64,000 bases of DNA from Bugula neritina. Lineage: Eukaryota; Bryozoa; Gymnolaemata; Cheilostomatida; Bugulidae. The position numbers and the translations under genes were made by a program. Positions 1-14,400 of the stretch are shown here, one piece after another (the stretch's first letter is position 1; each line of letters begins with the position of its first letter). The DNA is taken from assembly GCA_964035545.1 (NCBI GenBank), contig OZ037765.1, positions 30,678,004-30,742,003 on the forward strand. The letters are read 5' to 3'. The notes below the pieces were generated by a model. It ran no database searches. It was not told where the DNA came from and worked only from the letters and a program-made list of their open reading frames with translations.

Positions 1-3000
1 TAGCCTGTGCGCACATGGACATGGTTATCTTTGCAGATCACTTGCTCCGTCACTGCGAAGAGGGTACGTAACAGTGAAACTCTCCTGCTAATAAATTGAA
101 ATAAATAAAACACATTTACTGGCCTACAACTACTTGTTGTGATTGATTGATTGTAGCGGAAGTTAGTGTGGTTGGTAAGGGTGTTATCACAGAGCTGACC
201 AATAACCTGGTACAATCTTGTACAAAAGCCTTAGTTCTAGGTTCTGAAAAGGCTTTAGGGTGGGTGCCAAGACTGCTGCAGCTACTGGAGATATATCCTG
301 ACTCAGTGCCCGTGTTTAAGGAACAGGTAAATTTTCTTTAAGTTGTTTTATATTTTTTATTAATTTTTGTTAATAGTGTCCTAAAAATTAGTCAACTGGT
401 ATTGCCTTGATTTTATGGGATTTAATAAACATGGCAATAATTGTGTAATTTTTTAAAATATTTTTAACATGGTTTTTGTATGTCAATATGTTTGTATTTT
501 CTTTAAGAACTTAAAATTAGTATTTTTTTTGCCTATTCCAACATTTCCATGCAAACATTTCAGACAAAGGAAGTCCCTTGCTGGATGTTTCTGAGTTGGG
601 TTTCCCAAATAGTGGCCATGTTGGACAGTGAGCATGGTGCAGCTGTCCACCACATTGTGTCCAATATTGCTGATTCATATCCCATGGCTCTTATATACTC
701 TGTTAAGATCAGTTTGGAGGACTTTGTAACCAACGGCAACAGTGAGATCTGTCAGTTTATCTACAGGTGACTCATGTTATCTTTTTGTCTTCTTTCATTT
801 ATTGTAATTTTTTACACTATCTTGGATTTTTCAGGACAAATCTAAAATAATGAGAAAGTAATTGTAGCTTATTCTATAATTTAATTATCATTATGGGAGT
901 TGCTGTCCTTGTCAGTTTATAACCCATTGGAAAATTTAACAATATTGAAATTTCTCACATAGCCATAACTGCAAATAATTGGGTAACAACCTGATTTGAT
1001 ATCTCACTGATCTATCTTACTGAATACAAATTGTTCTTTCATTTATCAGTTTTTCATTTTGTAGTTTTTTTTCTGTCAAAATTTTTAGGAAATATTTTTT
1101 CATCAGCTCAGTGTTACAACTTTATTAAATTTTTAATTCCTCAGCATTCTTTATCCAAGGATAAATTAGTTGTGCGAGCCGGGGGGTGTAAGACTCACTC
1201 CACACTATTAGGTAGTTTTGTGCCAGGTGCTATTATTTCACTGTAAAGCAATGAACACCCATAAATAAGGTCTAAGGCTGTATTGTCATCGGGTCAATGC
1301 CTACTCTGTTAAGATTACGAGATGAGCTCAGCAAGTTTACTTTGGTGGATTACATGATAAGAGCTTTAGAGCAACTCTCCCAGCCGGATGCCCTCTTCCA
1401 GGAATGGGTGGCAGACGTGTTGGACATGTTTAAAAGCGGGAAAATCGACACCAAACAAGTCGGTCAGTTCTTCAACTAAATACTATTAAGACTGAGTCAT
1501 TACGAGTTTCCGTTTGAAAGCATCAATTTAGACTTATAAAGTTGTAAACTTGTAGGCAAATGGAAATGTGCCAATTGTTTAGTTTAAAATACATAGAAAT
1601 GTATTTTTGTTATAATGCAGACGTACAAATGAACATTTAAAGAAGTTCTGCTCTTATGTTTTTTAGTTGAACTGTCATGCGGTGTAGTCTTTGTTATTGC
1701 ATCTTGGAGTTATCTTCTCACAATTATAATGCTACTTTATTTGTTATGTTGTCTTGGTAATGCGTGGAGCTACACAATACATTACATATCTCTGTCAGCT
1801 ACTATGTACAACTTATTATTAACTTTTCTTATCAAGGTAACTTCAAGGTAACCCTATTTCTGAAACATGGAGTCTCTATTTTTGGGAAAAGTTGAAATCC
1901 AATCTGCCTAATCACCACTTAGACTGTCACTACTATTATACTATTATATAATATACCATAAATGCAGGATCTTTTTTTTCTGTTAATAAAGCTCACGTAA
2001 ATTTATAGTCGCTATCCCTGTGAGAAACCCTGATGGAAAAGGTTTTTTAAATTGGGCTAAAGACTTATTCATATGTGGCATGAAAGCAATTATGACTGGA
2101 CGCTCTTCCTAATATCACCAATGGCTTTTGCTGAGACTCGAACCACTGACCTTGTGTTTACTAGACTAGTGCTCTAACCTCTGCACTATGGCTGTTTTCT
2201 ATTATTTGCAGTATATAATTATCTATATCATTACAATATTGTGTTACAGAAACTTCATTCCAGCAGATGTGTAAAAATCTGTTTCCTTTGGGAGGTTCAG
2301 CAGGCGTCTCGTTATACAACGAAGAAGGCTATGTTGACTCTAACTGCTACAGAAACACCATTTCTAAGGTTATATAAACTTGGTTATGTTGGTTTTCTCT
2401 TATATGTGAAGCTGTGATAGGATTAAAATGCAACAATTTTGCACCCATTACAAAATTATTTATGCTGTATGTATTAATATACCATGGTACCATTATTATA
2501 TTATATTATATCATCATATTATGTAACCATTATCATATATTATATCATATTAAATCATATTATATTATATTGTTATTATTATATTATGTTACTGTATTAT
2601 CATATTATACTACCATTGTTATATAATATCATATTTCCATTATCATGTAGCATCATATTGTATCATAAAAACACTAGAAAATGAGTGAAGATAATTCCAA
2701 AAGCGTACTTATTCCGTGGTTGTTATTCATTGTTCTATTCGTAACACGACGTCATGTGCTAGCTTGCCAGTCATTTACTGCCTCATAGCACCACCTGAGG
2801 TGATCATACCATGACAATATAATGCTTTCAGGCATTTGAGAAAAAGGTTAAAGAATTGGCAGGCGAACGGGGAGAGAAAATCATAGGCCTAGGAGCTCAG
2901 GTATTGATTGTAGTTTACAGAATAAATGATAAACTAGTGTATAAGTGAACCCACGGAAGTGTGTTAGGCGGGGGAGGAGGGAGCTATGTCTTAAATTAAT

Positions 3001-6000
3001 TTATTTTCTATATTTTAAACCTTGTATAATACAGTGAGCACAAGCCATATACATACAATAACACAGGTAATTAATGCCTGACTAAAATAATTGTATAATA
3101 AAGTCTCTTTACTTTTACTACACGATCCAATTGTAGATTGACTAAAGATGTCAAATTTGAATAATTTAATTAAACAAGTACATAGACCAAGCTATTATTG
3201 GTTGCATATGACAGCATTATTGTTTTGAGGTCGAGTTAGTTTTTCAGAGTGTGCAAAGTTGTCTTCTCATTTTTGGCTAATACAAAATTAGGAATCTACA
3301 AATAAAAGCTTCGAGCTTTTGGTGTCATATCAACTAATCACATATTTGTTGTATCTTGTTTTATCTATCAGAAATATCTTGTTGTAGCTATTAAGAAGAA
3401 CAACCGTAGTAAATTTTTATGTGGTTATACTGAAAAAAGGTTGCTTTTTATCTGTCTAGTTTGTGTGCTGGTCATGAACTGCTTGCCTGTGTTTAATAAC
3501 ATATTTAATTAAAAAGCAATGAGCCAAGTGTTTTGTAGTCTTATAAAATTTTGTGGTGACGGTAGGATATTTTTACCCTCATGTATTTTATTATTGCTAT
3601 TTTTAGAAGTTCAGGTCAAAGTTTAGCACCATCTACAAAGATATGAAAGAATATCCGCAGAATCCTCCAGGTAACTTTATTAAATTCAATATTGAAACTC
3701 AACAGGTGAAACAATCCACTGTGTGATGACATTTCTGTATAATTTAGCTCACAACTCAACCTTTTATCTCAAGGGTTGGTTTGATAGGCTGAGTTTTGGC
3801 TTCACACGGCCAAAGCAGCAAATTCTGTAAGCTTTGTTGGGCCAAGTTTTTTATTATAGCAACAATTAATATATAGAAATACGTAGCTGCAATCTTTCTG
3901 CTTTACATCACATATTATCTCTTCCTTTATGTCATGCTCTTGTTTCAGATTTGATAAAAGACTATTCAACGTGGCTGGCTGAATTCAACGGAGAGCTGAT
4001 GGACCAGCAGCTGGAAATTCCTGGTCAATACGGGAAGGGTACCTGCAAGCCCCTTCCTGAGTACCATGTGACTATCTCAGGCTTTGATGAGAAAGTGAGT
4101 TCTTCCACTTTGTTAAGTATAGTTGGCTAATGTATTGGACATGCTGTTTATTATCGTTTGCTATTATATGTTGTGATATACTATGATATATATTACTATA
4201 TTCTCTTATGGTATGTAATACATTATCATCATATACTCTTGTATGCTATAATATATTGTAATAAACTATTATATAATGCTAAAGTGTATTACATATAATA
4301 TTCCAGTACTATGATATGCTATAATATATCACTATTTACTATGGTACACAATCATAGTATATTATTATATGCCAAAATATACTATAATTTCGCAGAAATA
4401 GCTTGTATTTCTCACTAATTTTATGCATCTAGTTGGGTGATTTGGTATAGCCTGTTTATAGGTAGATCATCTATATAATTATGTTGATAGTTTTGGCTTA
4501 TTTAGAACTGCATTGTACTGTCAAGTATATGCTGTCCCAGCAATAAATTCCCAACAATTGAGTTGAATAAAGTTTTCAAGTATCTCACTCCGTAGGCAGT
4601 TAAGTATCTCTAGCCGATTCTTAAAGACTTCATTTTTGTTTGTTACTAAGAGCACCTGACACTTTATACTTGAAGTTTAGATACACCTAGAAACTGTGTT
4701 TACTTATATTCTCTACACACATACTTTATAACTCAACAAATGCTGCTGTGAAAAAGAGTTTTCCTTATAATTTGAAGAGCTTTCTATATGGTATAACAGA
4801 ATATTTAATATCACTCAGTAGTCATCAGAAATTCATCGCAGAGTAGCTAAATGTTGTAATATTCGAAAGTTAACAGTTAACTATTTTTTTAACGATTTTG
4901 AATTGTATCCGCGTATTTGTTACATACTTCAACTTGCTGATTATTCTACGAGGTTACGTATATTTGTGGTGTAAAAGGTTCGGGTCATGACATCACTGAG
5001 GAAACCCAAGCAGATCACAATCAGAGGAAATGATGAGAGAGAATACAAGTTCTTGGTGAAAGGAGGAGAGGACCTCCGCCTGGATCAGCGAATACAAACC
5101 GTGTTTACAAACATGAATAAGATGATGGGGATGAGTAGTAGTTGTCAGCACTTGTCTCTCACCACCTACAGTGTTATTCCCATGAACACGAGGCAAGCAT
5201 CACTAAATACTTGTTGGAATATCAACATCAGTTTTCTATTTTTCCATCTTTATAATTTAGGAACTTTACTTTTGTATACTTATTTAAAAACTTTGTTATG
5301 AAGGCTAGTGTTTTGTGTGGTTTCTATAGTTCGATTTTATTTGGCATTAACTCATAAATGGAATAAAAGTTCAAAAAGTTGTTATGTGAAATTTAAGGAT
5401 TACTAATTGCAGATTCATTAAAAATTTAATAGAATGGTTATGACCTTGTTCGACATTGGACCGGGAAGACGTAGACTGCGAGATATTCTCCTGTCTGGGA
5501 ATATCTTAGTTTTATATTGTTGCGTTTGATTAAACAACCATTCATTCTACGTAGATTTGTTACACAAACCAGCAGTTCTTTTAAAAGATTCAGGCTTTTT
5601 CTCATTAGTCAGGATGGTTGATAAAATTTTCGTGTTTATTTTCTAACATTCTAAGGAATTGAGAAAACTGCTAGGTAGTAAATGATCTTTAAACTAAACT
5701 ATTTTGAAACTGTAATGCTTCTAATTCTATATTTTGTACAAAATTAGATTGGGATTAATTGAATGGATGGAAAGCGTGACAACGCTCAAAGATGTTATAC
5801 TGGGCACTTTCACCGAACTGGAGGAAAAGAAGTATGAATCTGCTCGAAATAGATACACAGTAAAATATGCTGAAAAGAGAAATGAGAACAAGCAGGTAGA
5901 ATTGTATTCTGCATTTTCATCAGCTGCTTGCCGGAGTTGGTTCACACAACTGCAAGACGCTTCACCCAATCACGTTTTGAGGTAAGCTGAGCTGTGAACT

Positions 6001-8139
6001 ATCAACTTCATACTTAAAAGGGTGAAGTTGTTTTATATAAAAAGTAAATCAAATACTGAAATACTGAAAACATATAACCAGTTGGGAATTAAAGATCATA
6101 GCTTAGCTTATACATTGAGTAGGTAGGTTCTCAGTGCGTGAACTTGGGTGCATGCGTACCAGCTATAAGTACAGTTGTGACGTCTGGCCACACCTGAAGG
6201 TGAATCTGTCTTTCATAGATATGCAGGTGATGCAACTTCCATACTTTTGACGTAGTTTGAAATGTCACCATAGCCTTGGGTCAGTATTGTGGCCTTTAAC
6301 TGTAAACTATATTTTATTCCATCAGCTTTCTGCCTTGTCACTATTTCCAGGCTACTGCAACGTGCAGGTCATTCACCTGAGTGATGTAATTTTGTCCCAC
6401 TTATGTTCAACTGGTTCTTTTTTACCTCAATTTTCTATGATGATTTTAATTTAATTTATTGTCTTCTTATTTTTTAAATAAAACAGTCTTGACTTTGTAA
6501 TAAAAAATTGCGGATGCAAATGTTAGGAGTTTTCTTAGTTTTTAAAAATCAATAAAAGTAACAGGCACTTGTGATAAACATTTAACTTATAAATAAGATT
6601 GTTGTGCAGTTTGTAAAACCTTCAGTATCTGATTTAGGAAGTACTTGTATAGTCTGAGTGCATCTTTGGAGTCGTTCTACCTGCTGAGAGAACAGTGTAT
6701 AACCAGCCATGCCACTCTCTCCATCTGTCACTATCTCCTGGGCATAGGGGATCGTCATCTCTCTAACTTCATGGTCGACACTAACTCTGCTACTATTGTG
6801 GGCATTGACTTTGGACATGCTTTTGGTTCAGCTACTACGGTAAGTGCTGTTGTCGAGGTACATAACGCATATGATGTCATTATGCAATAATATTATATAA
6901 TTAATATAATTATCCTATATTTAGTGATAATATTGTTTTCTAAAAAGTTCTTCAACCGTTTTACCCTAGAGTAAATGCTTACCACAAACTTTTTCTAATC
7001 ACTCCATTTACCTAATTGAATTAGATGTTTGAATCAAGCATTTTGTTCATTTTTTCTTGCTTTTATAGTTACTGTCAATTCCTGAACTGGTGCCGTTCAG
7101 ACTAACCAGGCAGTTCACTGAATTAATGGAACCGTACGGAACACAAGGACTGCTACACCAGACTATGTGTCGTGTCCTTACTGTGATGAAAGAAAATAGA
7201 AGACAACTTCTTAATCTACTTGACATTTTTATTAAAGAGCCCTCTCTTGATTGGATGGTATTAAATTTAGGCTATTTTGTGTATAATGATTCAATCAATT
7301 ACTATAAGTTCAATTTTGTCCATCTTCATTTTAGACTTGTTTACCAAAAAATTTGATAGTACACACTTTCGTGTTGTATATACACATTATTTCTGTTTTT
7401 TTGTGTGCAAGTGTTTCTATTACAAGCTTTGTATACATGCAGCTGGCATTGAAGTCAAGTTGGTTTGAAACAAAAGCTGTCGTGATGTAATGATTGTGTG
7501 CAAACAAGCACAATTGGGAATTTTGACGTAGGTAATTCAGTCCCGTGGGAATCCGGATTTACCTAAAAGTTTTTTCTAGATCATAGCAGTGCAAGAGTTT
7601 GACATGCATGCGACATGTGGCTTTTTGCATTTGGATTTATCAGTTTTATTGCTTAGTTCATAAGTTTATTTCTGTTGTTTTTTTTTCTAGAAAAATGCGA
7701 AGAAACAATCCAAAAAGGCTGAGTTTGATGATAATTCCACTGATACATTATATTCTGGTAACATCTACAACTTGCCTATCAGCAGAATCATATAAATTTC
7801 TAACCAATTTATTTATAAAAATTTCAAGCAAAATATATTGCTATTTTCGAATTCTTTTTGTTAGATGACTCGGAGAATTGGTACCCTAAAGAGAAAGTGA
7901 AATTTGCTGAGTTGAAGCTATTGGGTGCTCACCCAAGATTTATTACTGCAGAAGAGTTTAAACTGAACAGTCACGCTGCTAAGCAGTTATCCAGTGGCTT
8001 AAAGCATATTCTCCCAGACAGCTCCGTGAACAAGTCTCTCAGACTACCAGTAGAAGAGCAGGTTCTGGCTCTAGTTGATCAGGCTGTAGATGCCAACCTC
8101 CTGGGTAGAATATTCCAAGGCTGGGAGCCTTTTGTTTGA
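1..8139 (+). CDS. PRKDC: DNA-dependent protein kinase catalytic subunit, C-terminal part (partial, 5' end outside window)
   Basis: This is the C-terminal 720 or so residues of DNA-PKcs, the Ku-associated nuclear Ser/Thr kinase of non-homologous end joining. Coding exons: 1-63, 157-326, 564-766, 1314-1462, 2250-2368, 2832-2900, 3607-3670, 3949-4094, 4978-5192, 5748-5981, 6638-6839, 7069-7257, 7691-7757, 7865-8139. Every junction keeps frame. Exons 1-6 give the end of the FAT region (EVPCWMFLSWVSQIVAMLD). Exon 9 carries the N-lobe (FLVKGGEDLRLDQR), exon 11 the catalytic loop LGIGDRHLSNFMV and the activation segment GIDFGHAFGSAT, and exon 12 the PFRLTRQF helix. The last exon holds the FATC tail, ending LLGRIFQGWEPFV. 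The order and spacing follow vertebrate DNA-PKcs as I know it, with a shorter insert before the catalytic loop. Key kinase residues are present, so the gene looks functional. The intron after exon 9 uses a GC donor. The 3' end faces the first sulfotransferase gene. Confidence in the identity is high; individual splice sites are hand predictions. Confidence 0.92.
1991..2195 (-). mobile_element. tRNA-derived SINE in a PRKDC intron
   Basis: On the minus strand, TAGTGCAGAGGTTAGAGCAC gives the A box and GGTTCGAGTCT (2134-2144) a near-perfect B box. A shared body follows (AGCCATTGGTGATATTAGGA, then GGGTTTCTCACAGGGATAG). The same family occurs at 57765 and 61322 and in the copy-5 intron. Confidence 0.7.
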
Positions 8140-8231
8140 ACTAGTTTTTATACTGTAGATGTTTAGTTACTGTCAGCAATTCTGACTCATGTTTCCTTAC
8201 AATCTGTTTCTACTTTACTTACGAATCATGT

Positions 8232-8237
8232 AATAAA
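8232..8237 (+). terminator. Polyadenylation signal of PRKDC
   Basis: An AATAAA hexamer lies about 93 bases after the PRKDC stop codon, inside the 338-bp gap between the convergent PRKDC and sulfotransferase-1 stop codons. It is the only canonical signal I see in that gap on the + strand. Confidence 0.5.
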
Positions 8238-8477
8238 AAATTAACAATCCGTCAAGTCTTTTACTAACTTTAATTTTTGAGCAACTGATGAACAGGATAG
8301 AGTGGAGATAGGTGACGATATGAGAAGATGAAGTCTTGTTGCCTCAATATAAATTAGGAAAGTTTGAATCATTATGACATTTTCGTGACCTCGGTGATTT
8401 TTCAATGTCAAGGCACCTTTAGTTCTGAGAGACAGTTAAACCACCGGAATACTATTCTACTATTTTTCATATTATAG

Positions 8478-11400
8478 TTATTGGAATGGAGATAGTGGAT
8501 AGTCAAACAGTTCAATGTCATCCTTAAACATTATCTGTAGCTGTTTAATCATTTTCTCTGGCAGTCCAGTGTAGTAATCTCTGTAATGGCTTTTATACTT
8601 CATCTTGTTTAGTTGCTTATACTCAGGTTGTATACTAAAGTTTAACTGTTTCATTAGATATTCTTCTCCTTTATCCATTTCTTCAAGTTTCACTGTAAAA
8701 TAGAATTATTTCATAGAAATTAGTTTTGCAGAAATATGATAGAGTAAGTATAACACAATATTAAGCAATGTGTAACAGAAAATATATAAATACAAGATCT
8801 TATCATGTTATATTGTTATATATAACTCCAAACAATTAAAATGTTTCATTGTAGTATCTATGTAGCTGACAAATTTCTGTTTATAAATTATCCTGGTAGT
8901 AAGAGCTAGCTGTTAGCTGCAGTCATAGGTTTTATCTGATAGTCAATCAATGGCTACTGTTGAGTAGTTTGAGTTCTCCTGTTCTAATCCAATTCCTCAA
9001 GATAAAAGTTTTATGTTGTATGCTTTGATAGACTAACTTCAACAACCTCTCAAGTATTAGGTGCAATTTTTGGCAAAAATGTTTTCTTGCTACCTATCTG
9101 CCAGCATGGAAATGAAAGCATAAATTAGGGACAGCGGCATGTAAATTATTGATGGTTTTGCTTTGTATGAAGAAAATTATGCGCAACATTTACAACTTAT
9201 TTTTACAATAATTGTTACGCAGTTTATATAATATATATCCTAAAAATTTGCGTATGTGACAGCAGTCAATGTTCTAATTCAAGGTATTGTGCTAAAACAA
9301 TCTTATAGATGGCAGTATGAGCTCTGCTTATAAACAACGCTAATGTGCCATTCTTTCTAAGGGGTCTTACCATTAGAAACAGTTCCTACTGGATATCAGG
9401 TTGGGTTAAATTAAGTTAGAGGTAGATACATATTTGCAATTTTCTGAAGTTGTTTGTACTAAGTTAAAGCACCTAAAACCCAAATCAAATTCTCAAACCA
9501 GCTGTATTACTCCACTTGATAGTATTTACAATTCACCTCTACAGAAAATCGCCTTCAGAACAGATTTTGCATCGTGGAAATACTGCAACACAACTTAAAT
9601 CACTGTAAAGTCTAAACACCTCACCATATGCAGTTAAGAAGCTGAAAGTGCAAAAAATTAAAATATTGTTACATACAAACTATGTTGTAGTCCATAAGAC
9701 AAATTCCACAAGAAGATGTAATTGGGTGAGTGTGGGAATTATACATCACATTCTCTGGTTTCTTCAGAACACAGTCTATGAACTGATGGAATGTAACATT
9801 AGTTAAGCCTTTATAAGCTTTCCAGCCATAACAATACCTCTAAAAAAAAGGCCAAGTAATAGCTGTTAAGTAAGCATACGTGTTAATCTACATTTATAGC
9901 TGGAGACATTTGCAACAAGAATAAAAGTATTCCCGGGCATAGGTTTAACCCAATTATAAAAGTAACATCATTGTATCTGAAGATTTCACTGTGGTGGTAC
10001 AGCACAGGATTTTGTTTTGTATGACATAAAAAGTTGTTGGAATAGCAGTAGCTTCATCAACAACTTTGGTACTCAATCTAAATATTTGGTCAGCTTTTTG
10101 ATGAGGCAAAGATCCATGTCATATCGAATTAACTTTTTGGGTATCAGTCATACAGATGCCGTTACATTATTTTAATACATCCTGGGTGTAGCAATAGTTT
10201 AGGCTAAGATAGGTTATCCATTAAACAAATTGTACGAGTCTTATAACAATAACATATTATGTTCACTTTTTTCAAGATCGTTGATAAAAAAACCTCACAT
10301 GTAAAAGCTGTAGAATAGAAAATAAATAATAGATGTTATAATATGTTATGCACTTCTACCAAATCTCTACTATGTTATTATTAGGTACCGCTATTTTGAG
10401 AAACTGCACATTATATATGTAATAAATTAAAACTTGATTGTTAATGATGGTGTATATAAAACCTAAATAAAGGGGGGAAAATCCTATGCAGTCAAATGGC
10501 TGAACACATGGTTCAAGACACTGATTTGGAGAGATCATTGCTAGAGATGCATAGGGAATCTGAAAGCGCCCTTGATAATTTGAAATTGAAAGCTTGTTTT
10601 AAGGCTTTTTTATTTATATAGCTAGAGTTCACTCATCATAAAATGAAAAACAGAAACATTTACAAAATCCAACTGTAAAAGAATGACGATATGTAAACAC
10701 GCTTATCTTTATCCTTATGATGTCAGCTTTTGAGTCATAACTAGTATGCTGCCTTTCCTTGTGCTAGCACAGGGCTGTCTAACAGGGCTGTCTAACAGGG
10801 CTGTCTAACAGGGCTGTCTAACAGGGCTGTATGTGGCTCTCAGCCTAAACTTATGTGGCCCTCAGAAGCATAACAAATAAACTAATTTGATAGCGTATAT
10901 GAATTAGAGAGGAAAAGAACTTTTTTATTCATAAAAAATTGAAATAACGTAATTGTTGCAAGAGCTTTTTGGTTGTTTGAGGAAAGCTTTTTGTGAAAGC
11001 TTTTGCAATAGCTTTTAACTGGTAGTTTTTGTTTAATGAGTCAGCAACTTAATTTTCTTCTTGTTAAAGATGCAGGCAACTTAAACTTTATTGTTCGAAT
11101 AATTGTAAGTATTATACTATCTTTTGTTTTTAACTTCATTAATTAAAAATTCTGTCAGAACTATAGCTGTGTTGATTAATGTTAATTTAACAAAATGTTT
11201 TTACATTCATGGGCTGCAGTTTGAGTTTTGTGAGAAATATAAACTAATAACATTAAACAAAAGTTAAAGTTTTGTCGTCTGCATCTGTGCAACCAGCATA
11301 CAGCATTCGTGCTATCACAACAAATAGGCGTCAGTGCCACTCAGCACCCGTGCTGACACATTAACCATTATCTTGAGGGGCATCCGTGCTGACATAGTAA

Positions 11401-14400
11401 TTTGAAAAATACTTATGCCGTGGCACCCTCAGCCCAAACTAAATATCCCAAGTTGCCTTCTTTACCAGAATATTCCATTTCAGTGGCCCTCATTATAAAA
11501 ACTAAATTCCAGCGCTTGCATCTTTTATCAACGTACATATAAATGTACCAGCGTAGTAATTTTACGGGCAGTGCTTTCGTATTGTTATAATATTGTAAGG
11601 GTTGTGACCCCCCCCCCCCACCCATGTATATCTGACTGTAAGGAGTTGTGTCACTATGGTATAGCGAAAGGACAGCTCTCTCTGATCAGTATTCTGCTAT
11701 GCTAACGCGTAACGGCTCTCACCTACGCGGCCTGACAATATCTACTTTATACTACGTATGTTAACAAAGGAGGAGACTAGTTAATTAGAGATAACAGCTA
11801 TTGCGCTTGGATCGCCGGCAGTCAGACAGTATAGAATAGCTATAGTTAGGTCGTGTATACTGTCTGCAGTTACATAGCGTGTTTTTATAGTTGTTGTATA
11901 GTTTCACGTTTGTATCTTGCGAATTAAATACTCTACTTTAACTTGGTGGTGTTGCATTACTTTAAATACCCAAACAATTAGTGAATGCACAGTTTCGCAA
12001 CAATATGCCTTGCACTTAAAATAATAAAGTGTTAAAACTATTAGATATAAAGTTCCCGTTATATTAAGATTACAGATTATTCAACTATTTGATATGGGAA
12101 CGGGGCAAATTTAAATCAAATAGAAAAGATGTACTGCAGGTATCAGAGTCTGTTAAAAAAGAATCAAAAGAAAGGTCTACAAGTAAAATATTTACATATA
12201 GTATTTTACCTTCAATTCTATCTTCAGTATTACAATTTTATTTTGGTAGGCAGATAAAAGTCTGGCCCAAGGATTACGGACTATGATCAACCTGTGTTCT
12301 GGCCGGTATGTCTCTAAAAACCTACTGCTGTTTCCCTTATAATCTTTTTGTACAGTACTATGAGCTCCTAAAATCTTGACAGCAGCTCTAAAAAAAGGAT
12401 TCATTCTTTAATATAATATGCTCTTATTTATTCATTGCACCACATAGCACGTCAGCACTCTCAACATCAAGTAAGTAAAGGTTTATATGGCTAAACAAAA
12501 TTAAATTTTGCATCATCTAAATTCAGTGGCCAAAGTTAGAAGGTAGATCCACCAGTTTTTTTATGAGGTACCTTAAACTTAACCTACACCCCCCCCCTCC
12601 CCCCTAACTTTCCATGGCATTCAGTGGTGCATATGAAATTAGAGATTAGATGTTGGATGATTTGACATCAAGCTGCTGATGAGGCTTCATGGGGGGGAGG
12701 GGGGTCAAAACACACAGTTATTATAGCCATTAACTTTATTAGCTTAGCAAATAACATTTTTGGAGTGTTATTTATGCATGCTTCATTTATGCAGCTGTAA
12801 AGTTTATTACAAACAATTTTCAACAAATGTGCATCAATATAATAGGTTATTTTTCATATAAAATCCTCAACAATAACCTGATTTATGCTTTTACACATAA
12901 GACACTGGTGAGATCATATTTATGTATGGGTAATAAAACTTTTAACAATAAAGTAAACATGCAACATCAAATTTTAATTATCTTTTGTGTGTTTTAGTTA
13001 TTAAATTTTATTTACATTTATTCTTTATGCACCAATGACTACAAACAAGCTGTCAAAGCAGGCAATGCTTACATTTAAAAAACATCTTACATATAGCGTG
13101 GACATCACTATTCTAAAGTAATTCTTATAGTGCTGCCCTCAATGTTGATAATATAAACATATATGTTTACTTTCTTTTTGCAATCTCCCCCACTGTATAG
13201 TATATAGAATATTGTTTGAAATTTATTTAGCTGTTGTAAAGAGTCTAGACATAGTATTAGATGCAAACTAAGTAGACTACTTGCATACCGTATTGCAATG
13301 CAGGACTTAATTGAGTTGTAGGTCTCAATAGTTAAGAAAAACTTTTACAATTTGATTGGAGGCTGGTGGTACTTGAAGAGATGCTCAACGTCTTTACAGT
13401 TTTCACTAAGCTAAAACATTTAAATGTGTTCAGTTTTCTTTATATACTGCCCCACAAATGAGTACAAATTAAGGACTTTATATATAAACCTGTATATGTT
13501 TGCACAGTGTAAACAGTTGAAAAAATGCTTGTAAGCTAAACATCAAGTGGGTTCTAGATAACAGGTAAGATACCAGAGCCTCTACTTAACATATACTTTA
13601 TGTAGATGTTATGTAGAGCCAATCAGGTTTATCTTGTCATTCACAGCATCAGTCGAATAACGTGTAGTAATGGAGATTTTTGAAAAAAAAATTCTATTTA
13701 ATGGTATTTTGTTGACAACTCACATTTTTATTAGATGAACCATTGCTGCTATAATTTATAAAATAATGTGGAAAAATTGAAAATATGGCTGTAAACCTTT
13801 ATATTATGTGGTTTCTATAGACTGGTTTCATTACTGCCCCTACCCCATATCTATGCTACATTAAAAACTGATATATCTACGCTGAAGTTATTTGTCGCTT
13901 AAATTTCTTTACAAGTATTTTTAAATATGGTGCGTACTTGAATTGAGGCTTTAATATAAACACGCAATCTATATACTTAAAAGGAGCCGCTAATGCCCAA
14001 TTTAAAAGTTTCAACTTAGAGGGCTCCCACACCTTCCCAGGCAGCCTCGCAAAGGTCTTTTGCATTGTCCTAGATTGCCAGTTGATAAATTTTCACCGAT
14101 GCACTACTGCATGCCATTCTAGGTACTTGTATGACTATAGGTGTTAATCTAGTTAGGATACCCCCACAGGATAGTTAAGGGCAACCTTTTAGCTGCAACT
14201 GCCTTGCTGAGGTTTGCATTGTAATCATATAAGAATTCAGTACCAGTAAAATAAAATCTCACCTAATTGTGCTAGAGTCAAAATTTAAAAACTATGTTGT
14301 AGATCTTCTTTTTCTCCAGTGTAAGTTTTTTGGAAATTTCAATTTTCATTTTTTTTGCGAAGTTATAGACAAAAAACTGCCGAATTTTGGCCAATTTTGC

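Noticed and set aside
2414-2684. Two overlapping Tyr/Ile-rich frames
   Set aside because: They lie in low-complexity TATTATATCAT text inside a PRKDC intron.
5982-6637. Suspected missing kinase exon in PRKDC
   Set aside because: Using the acceptor at 6636-6637 restores the sequence KYLYSLSASLESF in frame, which covers the expected helix; no extra exon is needed.
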